From: Solwaraspora sp. WMMA2065
GTDB taxonomy: Bacteria > Actinomycetota > Actinomycetes > Mycobacteriales > Micromonosporaceae
Direction: 5' to 3'
DNA length: 64,000 nucleotides
Assembly: GCF_030345075.1 (NCBI RefSeq)
Contig: NZ_CP128361.1
Coordinates: forward strand, 2,170,001-2,234,000
Program-made: the position numbers and the translations under genes
Notes under the pieces: generated by a model
The model's input: the letters and a program-made list of their open reading frames with translations, nothing else
Database searches by the model: none
What the model was told of the DNA's origin: nothing
In this document: positions 45,031 through 53,550 of the stretch, piece after piece
Layout: the number at the start of each line of letters is the position of its first letter
How positions within the stretch are numbered: the first letter of the stretch is position 1

Positions 45031-45883
45031 TTCCGGCGGCGCCACGCCACACCGGGGCGACACCCGTGCCGTACCGCAGCAGTCCGAAACCGACCCCGCC
45101 CAGCAGCGGGCCGATCTGGGTGTGCTGACCGTACTGCCGCAGGAGACGCGCGCCGTCGTCGAGGTCTTCCAGCAGGCCGAGGAGTACCGCCGCAAGGTGC
45201 TCCCCGACGGCAGCCGGGTGCACGAGGCCACCTTCGAGACTCCGCACGGGCCGCGCACAGCGGTGCTGATGCAGACCCTGGACCGGGGGCAACTGTCGGC
45301 CACCGCCGCCTACACCCGGCTACGGCACTGGTACGCGCCGCCGATCATCGCCCTCGTCGGCATCGCCGGTGGCATCAGCGCCCAACTCGACGTCGGCGAC
45401 GTGGTCCTCGCCGACCAGATCATTTTCTACGACAACCATCGGGACACCGCGGACGGTCCCCGCTGGCGGGGCGAGTCGACGGCGCTGACGGCGGCACTGA
45501 CCATCGCGGTAAACGACCTGTTCAGCACCGAGGGCGAGCCATTGCGAATTCCCTCACCGGATCACGGCGGCGACTTCCGCGTACGACGCGGGCCGCTGGG
45601 TTCCGGCAGCGCGGTGATCACCGACGAACACTCCCGGATCCGTACGTTCTTGCATGACTTCCAGGAGAAGTGCCTCGCTGTCGAGACCGAGTCCGGTGGC
45701 CTCGTACAGGGCTTCCGGGAGGAGTTCGCCGACGGTACCGGGCTCACCGGCTGGCTCGTGCTCCGCGGCATTTCCGACCATGCAGACGCGGCAAAGGGCC
45801 ACCGCGACCATGACCTGGCGGCCCGAAACGCCGCCCGGGCGTTCCACCGCGTGCTGCCCTACCTGTGGGACGCACGCCGCTGA
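44942..45883 (+). CDS. Nucleoside-phosphorylase-fold protein with N-terminal amyloid-signalling-like motif
   Basis: A 313-residue protein. Residues 9-30 are the motif NSGFYASGNVRTGNIS plus NSFNPV, and a disordered linker runs to about residue 58. The rest is a PNP_UDP_1 domain: LGVLTVLPQETRAVVEVF, the glycine-rich ALVGIAGGISAQLDVGDVVL, the nucleoside-binding CLAVETESGG (the usual ME-G strand), and RGISDHADAAKGHRDHDLAA. Family enzymes cleave nucleosides or methylthioadenosine. When linked to signalling domains they act as nucleotide-destroying immune effectors. It probably acts when the upstream membrane protein nucleates its motif. The start is the ATG at 44942. Confidence 0.85.
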   Translation: MNQPGVSHNSGFYASGNVRTGNISNSFNPVSGGATPHRGDTRAVPQQSETDPAQQRADLGVLTVLPQETRAVVEVFQQAEEYRRKVLPDGSRVHEATFETPHGPRTAVLMQTLDRGQLSATAAYTRLRHWYAPPIIALVGIAGGISAQLDVGDVVLADQIIFYDNHRDTADGPRWRGESTALTAALTIAVNDLFSTEGEPLRIPSPDHGGDFRVRRGPLGSGSAVITDEHSRIRTFLHDFQEKCLAVETESGGLVQGFREEFADGTGLTGWLVLRGISDHADAAKGHRDHDLAARNAARAFHRVLPYLWDARR

Positions 45884-45918
45884 CAGGTGCTGCCCGGACC
45901 CGGTCCGGGCAGCACCTG
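45884..45918. terminator. Perfect 15-bp hairpin after the nucleosidase-fold gene
   Basis: CAGGTGCTGCCCGGA (45884-45898) pairs exactly with 45904-45918 around a CCCGG loop, starting at the effector gene's stop and ending about 19 bases before the next start codon. It could be a terminator, an attenuator or a stability element. Confidence 0.65.
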
Positions 45919-45936
45919 CCGTACCAGGAGGATGCG

Positions 45937-46746
45937 ATGCCAGGTCCGGTTCGCGCCTGGCCACCGCGCAGGCGTGGTCTGTTCAGCCACCGGCTGGACA
46001 CCGTAATCACCGTCCTGCTCGCCCTGGCGCTCGGTCTGCTCGGCGTCCTTGACGTGGTCGACACCGCCACCGTGGCTGCCGCGACGCTGGGAACGCTGGC
46101 CCTGCTCACCACGACTGTGGCCGGGGAGCGCCGGCAGCTGGACCAGGTGGTGCGCCGGCTGGACGGCGCGGTACGGCTGATTCGGCACCTGCCGGCCCAG
46201 CCGTCCGGCGGGATGTCGCTACGGGCCTCCACCTCCGGTGCAGACGTCGACCTCACCGACGTCGAGGACATTGCCCTAGTCGGGGTGACCCTCGGCCGGA
46301 CCCTGCGTAACCAGGTCGATCAGATCGCCAGCCGGCTTGCCGCAGGTGCCCGCATCAGAGTGGCGCTCATCGACCCGGCGACCTCCGTACCGGCCGAGGC
46401 CGCCCGGCGGGCCACCCTTCCGGACGACCGGGACATCTTCGTCAACCGGGCCCGGCCTACTCTCGACCTGTTACGCGAGCTGGCCCGTACCGCCCGTCCC
46501 GGCACCGGCTCCCTGGAGGTACGGTTGCTGCCGCTCGTGCCGGCGTCGGGGATGATCCTGCTGGACGCCGACGAGGAGACCGGACGCATTCACGTCGACC
46601 TCTACTCCCACCGCCCGTCGGCAGCCGAACCGATGATGACGCTGACCACCGCCAGTCTGCAGTGGTACCGACACTTCCGTGACGAGTTCGAACACCTCTG
46701 GCGGCACGGACGGCCGGTCGACCTCACTGGTGCTCCGGTGCCCTGA
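45937..46746 (+). CDS. Membrane-anchored protein of unknown function
   Basis: A 269-residue protein with two N-terminal membrane helices (TVITVLLALALGLLGVLDVV, ATVAAATLGTLALLTTTVAG), a short helical linker (ERRQLDQVVRRLDGAVRLI) and a cytoplasmic domain of about 180 residues. That domain includes RIRVALIDPATSVPAEAARR, SLEVRLLPLVPASGMILLDA, HVDLYSHRPSAAEP and WYRHFRDEFEHLWRHGRPVD. The last part resembles the inactive phospholipase-D-like domains attached to bacterial signalling proteins, with no HKD motif seen. It has no copy of the shared motif. GGAGG lies upstream. It is probably part of the same system. Confidence 0.7.
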   Translation: MPGPVRAWPPRRRGLFSHRLDTVITVLLALALGLLGVLDVVDTATVAAATLGTLALLTTTVAGERRQLDQVVRRLDGAVRLIRHLPAQPSGGMSLRASTSGADVDLTDVEDIALVGVTLGRTLRNQVDQIASRLAAGARIRVALIDPATSVPAEAARRATLPDDRDIFVNRARPTLDLLRELARTARPGTGSLEVRLLPLVPASGMILLDADEETGRIHVDLYSHRPSAAEPMMTLTTASLQWYRHFRDEFEHLWRHGRPVDLTGAPVP

Positions 46747-46861
46747 CCGGCCGCTCTGGTTCGGCCCGGCTGCGGTGCAGGTGGCGTACGCTCGGGCGAG
46801 CTATCAGTGCAGGCCGCCGGGGTCGCTGCGTCACCGCTGGCGAGGCAGGGAGCAGGAGGAC

Positions 46862-47461
46862 ATGGAACTGGCCATCGGGCTCTTCTGCCTGATTTGTATA
46901 GTTGTGGTAGTCTTCGCCGGGTACGGCGTCGCGGTGTACAACGGACTGGTCACCGCCCGTAACGCGTTCCGGAACGCGTTCGCCCAGATCGACGTACAGC
47001 TGACCCGACGCCACGACCTCATCCCCAACCTCGTCGAGGTTGCCAAGGGGTACATGAGACACGAACGTGAGGCGCTCGAAGCGGTGATCGCCGCTCGCGG
47101 CGGCGCGGTCGACGCGCAGGCCGCCGCGACCGGTAAGCCGGGCGACCCCGCAGCGATGCAGCAGCTAGCCGGGGCCGAGAACATGCTGACCCAGAGCCTG
47201 GGAAGGCTGTTCGCGCTCTCCGAGGCGTACCCGGACCTCAAGGCCAACCAGAACATGATGCAGCTGACCGAGGAGCTGACCTCCACCGAGAACCGGGTCG
47301 CGTTCGCCCGGCAGGCCTACAACGACGCGGTGATGGGCTACAACAACAAGCGGGAACGCTTCCCCGGCAGCATCGTGGCGAGCATGTTCTCGTTCAGCCC
47401 GGCCGCCCTGTTCGAGGTCGACGATCCGCAGCAGCGGCAGGCTCCCCAGGTGAACTTCTGA
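46862..47461 (+). CDS. lemA: LemA-family protein
   Basis: A 199-residue protein with one N-terminal membrane helix (LFCLICIVVVVFAGYGVAVY) and the LemA helical bundle: NAFAQIDVQLTRRHDLIPNL, VEVAKGYMRHEREAL, TEELTSTENRVAFARQAYND and NNKRERFPGSIVASMF. LemA proteins are membrane-associated partners often encoded with M48/HtpX proteases; no enzymatic role is known. It has an ATG start with AGGAGGA upstream. The protease gene starts five bases after its stop. Confidence 0.93.
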   Translation: MELAIGLFCLICIVVVVFAGYGVAVYNGLVTARNAFRNAFAQIDVQLTRRHDLIPNLVEVAKGYMRHEREALEAVIAARGGAVDAQAAATGKPGDPAAMQQLAGAENMLTQSLGRLFALSEAYPDLKANQNMMQLTEELTSTENRVAFARQAYNDAVMGYNNKRERFPGSIVASMFSFSPAALFEVDDPQQRQAPQVNF

Positions 47462-47465
47462 GCGA

Positions 47466-49409
47466 ATGAACTTCTTCGAACGGCAACGTCAGGTCCGACG
47501 GGTCTCCGCCCGGCTGGTCGTGCTGTTCGTGGCCGCCGTCGTCGGCATCGTGGCCGTGGTCGACCTCGCCGTCTTCGTCGTCTTCGACGGCGCGTCCCGG
47601 CAACCGGTCGCGCTCCTCGGCATGCTGGTGGTGACCAGTCTGGCGACCGTCGCGGTGATCGGCCTGGCGGCGCTGGTCCGCACCGTCACGCTACGCGGTG
47701 GCGGCGGACGGGTGGCCCGGGAACTCGGCGGCGTACCGGTGCCGCCGGACACCATCGACCCGCAGCTGCGCCGGCTGCGCAACGTGGTCGAGGAGATCGC
47801 CATCGCCTCCAGCGTGCCGGTGCCGGAGATCTACCTGCTGCCGCGCGAGGAGGGGATCAACGCGTTCGCCGCCGGCTGGTCGACCTCGGATGCGGCGATC
47901 GCGGTCACCCGTGGCACGCTGGAGCGGCTCAACCGCGACGAGCTGCAGGGCGTCATCGCCCACGAGTTCAGCCACGTGGTCAACGGCGACATGCGGCTCA
48001 ACATCCGGTTGATGGGGCTGCTGTTCGGCATCCTGTTCCTGGCGGTGATCGGCCGTGGCCTACTGCGCACCGGATTCGTCAGCGGTGGCCGCTCCCGCAG
48101 CGACAACCGGGGCGGCAATCCGCTGCCGCTGATCGGGCTGGCGATGGTCGCCGCCGGGTACGTCGGTGTGCTGGTCGGCCGACTGATCAAAGCGTCGGTG
48201 TCCCGGCAACGCGAGTACCTGGCCGACGCGTCGGCCGTGCAGTTCACCCGGCAGACCGCCGGGCTGGCCGGTGCGCTCAAGAAGATCGCCGGGCTGCCCG
48301 CCGGGTCACAGTTGAAGAGTCCGAAGTCCGAAGAGGTCGGCCACATGCTGTTCGGCCCGGGTGGCAGGCTGACCGCGCTGTTCTCGACGCATCCGCCGAT
48401 CGCCGACCGGATCAAGGCACTCGATCCCAGCTTCGACGCGACCGAGCTGACCACACTGTCCCGGCGGTGGGCGGCGGCCCCGCCGTCCGGGCTGGCCGAG
48501 GACCGCGCGCTCGGGCTCACCGGCGGCACCCCGGGCGGCGCCGCGTTGCCCGCCGACGCCGCGTTGCCCGCCGACGACACCCAGGTGCCGATGGACCCGG
48601 CCCAGGTTGTCGACCGGATCGGCGCGCCGCCGGCGAGCGCCTACCAACACGCCGCCGACCTGCTCTCCCGGATCCCGCAGGAGCTGACGGAGCAGGCCCG
48701 TCGACCGGACACAGTGGCACCGTTGATCCTCGGCCTGCTGCTGTCGGCCGACCCGCAGGTCCGCGCCGGCCAGCATGCCGCCATCGCCCAGCGGTACGGC
48801 TCCGCGCTCGCCGACGCCGCCTGGCAGGCCGGTGCGCGCACCGCCGGCCTGCACCCGATGCTACGGCTGCCGCTGGCCGAGGTCGCCTTCCCCGCGTTGG
48901 CGCAGCGGTCACCGGCCGACCGGGACGCGCTCGCCGACGCGATGGCCACCCTGGTCCGGGCCGACGGGCGGATCAGCGTCTTCGAGTACTGCCTGTCCCG
49001 GCTCGTCGGCGACGAGCTGCGCGAATCGCTGCGGCCATCGTCGAAGCCGGGCCACGGCCGCCGTACGCTGCGCGCCAGCCAACCGGCTGTACAGACGCTG
49101 CTCAGCGTGCTCGCCCAGGCCGGGCACCCGGACCCGGCCGCCGCGCAGCGGGCCTTCGCCGCCGGTGCGGCGCATGCTCTGCCCGAGGCATCCGCCCGGT
49201 TCACCCCGCCTGCGGGCGGCGTACTGGAACTGGAATCGGTCTGGCCGCTCCTCGACGAACTGCGCCCGGTGGAGAAGTCCCGGCTGGTGGCGGCGGCGGT
49301 CGCGGTGATCGGACACGACGGGGTGATGACCGTGCCGGAGGTCGAGCTGCTGCGGACCATCTGCCTGATCCTGCACAGCCCACTGCCACCACTTCCGGTG
49401 CCGGCCTGA
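47466..49409 (+). CDS. M48-family membrane metalloprotease with a long C-terminal extension
   Basis: A 647-residue protein. The two N-terminal helices (18-72) and two later ones frame a zinc protease with HEFSH at 166-170 and a third ligand in REYLADASAVQF, as in HtpX, which degrades damaged membrane proteins. HtpX is normally about 290 residues. The additional 300 residues hold a Pro/Ala-rich linker and a helical domain (ALADAMATLVRADGRISVFE, a TerB-like acidic helix pattern; RLVAAAVAVIGHDGVMTVPE repeats it). The extension could regulate the protease or dock a partner. It is directly coupled to lemA. Confidence 0.88.
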   Translation: MNFFERQRQVRRVSARLVVLFVAAVVGIVAVVDLAVFVVFDGASRQPVALLGMLVVTSLATVAVIGLAALVRTVTLRGGGGRVARELGGVPVPPDTIDPQLRRLRNVVEEIAIASSVPVPEIYLLPREEGINAFAAGWSTSDAAIAVTRGTLERLNRDELQGVIAHEFSHVVNGDMRLNIRLMGLLFGILFLAVIGRGLLRTGFVSGGRSRSDNRGGNPLPLIGLAMVAAGYVGVLVGRLIKASVSRQREYLADASAVQFTRQTAGLAGALKKIAGLPAGSQLKSPKSEEVGHMLFGPGGRLTALFSTHPPIADRIKALDPSFDATELTTLSRRWAAAPPSGLAEDRALGLTGGTPGGAALPADAALPADDTQVPMDPAQVVDRIGAPPASAYQHAADLLSRIPQELTEQARRPDTVAPLILGLLLSADPQVRAGQHAAIAQRYGSALADAAWQAGARTAGLHPMLRLPLAEVAFPALAQRSPADRDALADAMATLVRADGRISVFEYCLSRLVGDELRESLRPSSKPGHGRRTLRASQPAVQTLLSVLAQAGHPDPAAAQRAFAAGAAHALPEASARFTPPAGGVLELESVWPLLDELRPVEKSRLVAAAVAVIGHDGVMTVPEVELLRTICLILHSPLPPLPVPA

Positions 49410-49565
49410 CCGCTCACAGCCTGCCCCTGGAGCCGCGCTCGTGACGACGTCCTCGCTGACCGACCTCGTACAGCCGTGATCCACAGCGTCTCTTCGACCC
49501 GACACGCCGGCGTGTGGTCAGCTCGAGCGCAGCGGATCACGGCACATGCGTCTGAAGATGGGCGG

Positions 49566-49757
49566 CTACCTCGTTACTGTGGCGAAAACGAGGAAGGCAT
49601 CCCGTCCGTGGGACGTGAAGATCAACGTCGCCCCTTCCCTATCTTTGCTGTCCCGGACAGCGACGATTCCTGGGTAGTTAGTTGCAACCTCGACACAGTT
49701 GCCTTGTGAGCTACTTTGGCTGCTCTTCCGCCGCTCCGCACCGGTCAGATCAGACAT
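49566..49757 (-). CDS. DUF397 protein
   Basis: A 63-residue DUF397 protein: RRKSSQSSSQGNCVEVA and IVAVRDSKDREGATLIF. The DNA is less GC-rich than its surroundings. It is separated from the nearest regulator gene (the pseudogene at 50508-51746) by the SDR gene; that regulator is not a DUF5753 type, so this copy seems to be an orphan. Confidence 0.82.
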   Translation of the reverse strand: MSDLTGAERRKSSQSSSQGNCVEVATNYPGIVAVRDSKDREGATLIFTSHGRDAFLVFATVTR

Positions 49758-49792
49758 GATTCCTCCCCGGTTGACTTCCGCCTATCTCCTAC

Positions 49793-50503
49793 CTACCAGG
49801 GTAGTAGCTTGCGGTTGTAGAAGAGGTCGCCGGTGGGTCCATCGTCGGGGAGCGTGGCCAGCCAGGTGAAGGTGTCGGCTGCTTCGCCGGGAGTGTCATT
49901 GGCTTTTCCGTAGGCGAGGCGGGTGTCGACCTTCCCCGGCGACGCCGCGTTGACGAGGATGTTGTGCTCGTGTAGCTCTGCGGCGAGGATCTGGGTGAAC
50001 GCGTTGACGCCTGCTTTGGAGACTCGGTAGGAGACGCTGCCGGTGCCCATTTCGGCGGACGTACCCATGTGGCTGGTGACGTTGACGATCCGGCCGTACC
50101 CATTTCGCTTCATCTCCGGGATGGCGGCGGTGCAGCAGCGCCAGGTGCCGATGAGGTTCGCGTCGAGGGTCGCAGCGACCTTCTCCATGTCGGCCGCGCT
50201 GGCTGCCTGGCCTCGGTCGATGGCGATGGCAGCGTTGTTGACCAGGACGTCGAGCCGGCCGTACTGGTAGCCGACGTCGGCCATGGCGCGCGCGACGCTG
50301 GCGGGGTCGGTGATGTCGAGCTGGTGGCCGGAGGCAGGCAGGCCGAGGCCGGTCAGCTCGGCGGCGGTGCGCTCTGCGGCTTCGACGCTTCTGGCGGTGA
50401 CCACGACGTGGAGGCCGGCCTGTGCAAGCTGCTGGGCGATTGCTCGGCCGAGCCCTCGGTTGGCTCCGGTGACGACGGCTACCCGCTGGACGTCCGATGT
50501 CAT
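49793..50503 (-). CDS. Short-chain dehydrogenase/reductase (SDR)
   Basis: A 236-residue classical SDR: TGANRGLGRAIAQQLAQAGL for NADP binding, the cofactor-stabilising NNAAI, IVNVTSHMG with the catalytic Ser region, and the YxxxK pair in SVSYRVSKAG. It would reduce or oxidise a carbonyl/alcohol with NADP(H). The substrate is unknown. The ATG at 50503 is four bases after the stop of the regulator pseudogene, so the two were co-transcribed. The codon choice and lower GC resemble the neighbouring DUF397 gene. Confidence 0.9.
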   Translation of the reverse strand: MTSDVQRVAVVTGANRGLGRAIAQQLAQAGLHVVVTARSVEAAERTAAELTGLGLPASGHQLDITDPASVARAMADVGYQYGRLDVLVNNAAIAIDRGQAASAADMEKVAATLDANLIGTWRCCTAAIPEMKRNGYGRIVNVTSHMGTSAEMGTGSVSYRVSKAGVNAFTQILAAELHEHNILVNAASPGKVDTRLAYGKANDTPGEAADTFTWLATLPDDGPTGDLFYNRKLLPW

Positions 50504-50507
50504 GGTG

Positions 50508-51746
50508 CTATGCGACCAGACCCCGTACGCGTTCGTCCAACTCGCGGGTGGCGGGGGTGTCGTACTTGGTAAGGCGGCTGTGGATGCCCATCAGCCGGTG
50601 ATGATTCCGTAGCGAGCGGGTCTTCACGACCTCGGGTGCTGCGCGGTGTACGTAGGCGCAGGCTTGTTCGACGTCGCCGAGGCTGGCGGCGACGTCTGCT
50701 CGCCAGATCAGGTAGGTGGCGCGGTCCCGGCTACGGGTCGTGGGTTGCAGATCCAAGGCTTGGGCGAGCCAGCGGTCGGCGTTCTGGTACCGGTCGAGCA
50801 TCAGGTAGCAGGCCGCGACCTGAGCGCAGTACTCGGCTTGGTCGAAGTAGCCCGCCCAGGCAGGGCCGGGCTCGTCGTCTGCTCGGGCCATGTGCGTTTC
50901 GGCGCTGGTGAGGCAGCGCTCCGCTGCACTGGCGTCGTTGAGGGCGGCGTGGGCGCGGGCCTGGCGCGTGGCGAACATCGCCAGGACCCGCGCGGGAGCG
51001 TCCCCGGCTCCGTTGACGGCGGCGGTTGCCAGTGCGAGTGCTTCGTCTGCCCGGTCGCTGTCGACTCGCTGCAGACTCATGCACTTCAGAATGTTCGCGC
51101 CGGCGGTTCGGTCGTCGGCGAGGTGCGCGGTGTGCAGCGCGGCGACCCAGTAGCGCTCGGCTGCGGCCTGGTGGCCGGCGTCGAAGCTGGCCCAGCCTGC
51201 GATCCTGCCGAGTTCGGTGGCGACTGCGAACATCCGTCGGCGGATGCTGTCGGCGTAGGAGCTGTTGTTCAAGAGGTCGGTGACGAGTCGCAACTCCGCG
51301 TCCACGACGTCACGGACGCTGCCGCCGCCGAGGAGCGCGTCGATCTGCCGGAGAGTGGGGAGGCGCTGCTCGAAGCAGTCGACGAGCGAGGCGTCGAGTG
51401 GGCCGCCGTCCAGCCCCGAACGCAACGGTGGCGGATCAAGCGTGAGCCACTGCTGTGCGAGTGTCGCCGCCGCGCCGACACCGAGGATCATGAACCCGCG
51501 CCGATCCAACACTGCTGCTCCCGCCGTCTCTCTCAACAGCGTCAATCCGCCGTCCATCGTCCAAGGGGTGTCGGTATCGATCCGCTGACCGACCGGTAGC
51601 CAATGGGGCCAGCCCAGCTCGCGGACCGCCTGACGCGGTACGCCCAACTCGTCGGCGAGCGCGCACTGAGTTGCGAGGTCGGGCACGACGCCCCAACGCT
51701 CCCAGCGCCACGCTTTCTCGCGTCGGGCAGCGGTGTTCAGCCGCCG
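50508..51746 (-). pseudogene. Transcriptional regulator/TPR-like protein lacking its N-terminal HTH
   Basis: From RRLNTAARREKAWRWERWGV to the stop the protein (about 410 residues) matches a large actinobacterial family with an N-terminal HTH and C-terminal TPR-like helices (VAALHTAHLADDRTAGANIL, AMFATRQARAHAALND). The expected HTH before NTAARR is absent: upstream of about 51746 the frame becomes the antisense of the GNAT gene. No start codon with a ribosome binding site is evident. A deletion joining two head-to-head genes is the likely cause. Confidence 0.65.
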
Positions 51747-52103
51747 GCGCGGGCCTGCGGCGACCGGCACGGACCGTACGCGCACTACACGTTCACCGCC
51801 GGCCGCGTGGAGCCGACCGGCCGGCACCACCATCTGGCGTTCCTGGCGGCGGCACCCTGGCTGAGACGGCGAGGCATCGGGTCGGCGCTGCTGGCCGCGC
51901 ATCATGCCCGGCTCGACCGGATCGGGATGCCGGCCGTGGTCGAGGCGAGCAGCCAGCGACAGCGGGTGTTCCACGAACGCCACGGCTACCGGATCGTCCG
52001 GGTGGCCCACCTGCCGGCCGGCGGCCCACCGCTGTGGGCGATGCGCCGCTCCGGTGACCCGGTCGACCAACCGCCCATGGCGGTAGCCCGGCGTGTCGGC
52101 TGA
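51747..52103 (+). pseudogene. GNAT acetyltransferase lacking its N-terminal half
   Basis: The last ~118 codons encode the acetyl-CoA-binding part of a GNAT protein: LAFLAAAPWLRRRGIGSALL (motif A with R-R-x-G-I/G-x-A), the DRIGMPAVVEASSQRQRVF strand/helix and ERHGYRIVRVAHLPAGG. The N-terminal half of a typical 200-residue GNAT is missing, and similarity begins where the divergent regulator's similarity ends. The longer frame from 51603 is antisense to that regulator. It is probably non-functional. Confidence 0.65.
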
Positions 52104-52124
52104 GCCAGAAGAGCCGCAGCGCCT

Positions 52125-52188
52125 CGTCGATGTAGAGGCTGAGATACCTCAAACCTGCGTCATAGGGTGTCTCAGCCTCACATCGACG
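52125..52188. repeat. Near-perfect 24-bp inverted repeat
   Basis: The left arm (52125-52148) begins CGTCGATGTAGAGGCTGAGA. The right arm (52165-52188) is its reverse complement except for one extra A and one mismatch. The loop is about 16 bases. It lies between the GNAT remnant and the convergent dehydratase gene. It could be a terminator or the remains of a small mobile element. Confidence 0.75.
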
Positions 52189-52221
52189 CGTGCCGGCGAG
52201 GAACCGACCGGCCTGGTCGGG

Positions 52222-53430
52222 TCACCAGTTGTGCATCGACCCGTCGGTGAGGCGGTTGACCGGCAGCGAGGCCGGCGCGTACGGGTAGCGCGCCGCCGCT
52301 GACTCGTCGATGTCGACGCCGAGCCCGGGTTCCTCGCCGGGGTGCAGGTAGCCGTCGGCGAAGTGGTACGAGTGCGGGAACACCTCGTCGGTGGCCTCGG
52401 TGTGCCGCATGTACTCCTGCAGGCCGAAGTTGGGGATGCTCAGGTCGACGTGCAGCGCGGCGGCCATGCAGACCGGCGACAGGTCGGTGGCGCCGTGCGA
52501 TCCGCTGCGGACGTGGTGCAGCGCGGCCAGGTCGAAGATCCGCCGCAGGTGGCTGATCCCGCCGGCTCGCACCACCGTGGTACGGACGTAGTCGATCAGC
52601 TGCTCGGTGATCAGCTGCTGGCAGTCGAAGATGGTGTTGAAGACCTCCCCGACGGCGATCGGGGTGGTCGTGTGCTGGCGGATCAGCCGGAAGCCCTCCT
52701 GCAGCTCGGCCGGGACCGGGTCCTCCAGCCAGGTCAGCCGGTACGGTTCCAGGTCCTTGCCGAGCCGGGCCGCCTCGATCGGGGTGAGCCGGTGGTGGGC
52801 GTCGTGCAGCAGCTTCAGGTGCGGGCCGAACTCGTCGCGTACCGCCGCGAAGACCTGCGGGGTGTGCACCAGGTAGCGCTCGGTCGACCAGGTGGTCTCG
52901 GTGGGGATCACGGCGTCGGCCGGCTCGTAGAACATCCGGTCCTTGCCGACGCCGTAGGTGGCCGGCAGGCCCGGGACGGCGGTCTGCACCCGCACCGCCC
53001 GGTAGCCGAGGTCGACGTAGCGGGCCACCTCGGCGAGCACCTCGGGGACCGTCTCGGCGTTGGCGTGGCCGTAGACGGTGACCCCGTCGCGGCAGCGACC
53101 GCCGAGCAGCTGGTAGACCGGTAGTCCGGCGGTCTTTCCCTTGATGTCCCACAGCGCGGTGTCGACTGCCGCGATGGCGCTCATCGTGACCGGACCGCGC
53201 CGCCAGTAGGCACCCCGGTACAGGTACTGCCAGGTGTCCTCGATCCGGCTCGCGTCCCGACCGATCAGCGTCGGCACCACGTGGTCACGCAGGTAGCTGG
53301 CGACGGCCAGTTCGCGGCCGTTGAGGGTGGCGTCGCCGACGCCGGTCACACCGTCCGAGGTGACGATCTTCAAGGTGACGAAGTTGCGGCCCGGGCAGGT
53401 CACGATCACCCGGGCGTCCACGATCCGCAT
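52222..53430 (-). CDS. Mannonate/gluconate dehydratase-type protein (ManD, enolase superfamily)
   Basis: A 402-residue sugar-acid dehydratase of the ManD group. It starts [20 protein letters not shown], with [15 protein letters not shown]-type active-site loops, metal-ligand strands [13 protein letters not shown] and [10 protein letters not shown] and VGEVFN, and the catalytic [17 protein letters not shown] then GATDLSP. It would convert D-mannonate or D-gluconate to 2-keto-3-deoxy-gluconate; ManD specificity differs between members. The start at 53430 is set by the conserved N-terminus. It fits the neighbouring pectin genes (uronic-acid breakdown). Confidence 0.9.
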   Translation of the reverse strand: MRIVDARVIVTCPGRNFVTLKIVTSDGVTGVGDATLNGRELAVASYLRDHVVPTLIGRDASRIEDTWQYLYRGAYWRRGPVTMSAIAAVDTALWDIKGKTAGLPVYQLLGGRCRDGVTVYGHANAETVPEVLAEVARYVDLGYRAVRVQTAVPGLPATYGVGKDRMFYEPADAVIPTETTWSTERYLVHTPQVFAAVRDEFGPHLKLLHDAHHRLTPIEAARLGKDLEPYRLTWLEDPVPAELQEGFRLIRQHTTTPIAVGEVFNTIFDCQQLITEQLIDYVRTTVVRAGGISHLRRIFDLAALHHVRSGSHGATDLSPVCMAAALHVDLSIPNFGLQEYMRHTEATDEVFPHSYHFADGYLHPGEEPGLGVDIDESAAARYPYAPASLPVNRLTDGSMHNW

Positions 53431-53550
53431 CGACCAGTCTCCTCGTCTGCGCGGCCGGCTGCCGCTCGCCGCCGAGGTTAGCCGAACCGACGATGCCGGG
53501 AGATCCGTGCGGCGGGAAGATCCGGGCGGGTACCCGGGTTGGGCACAGGT

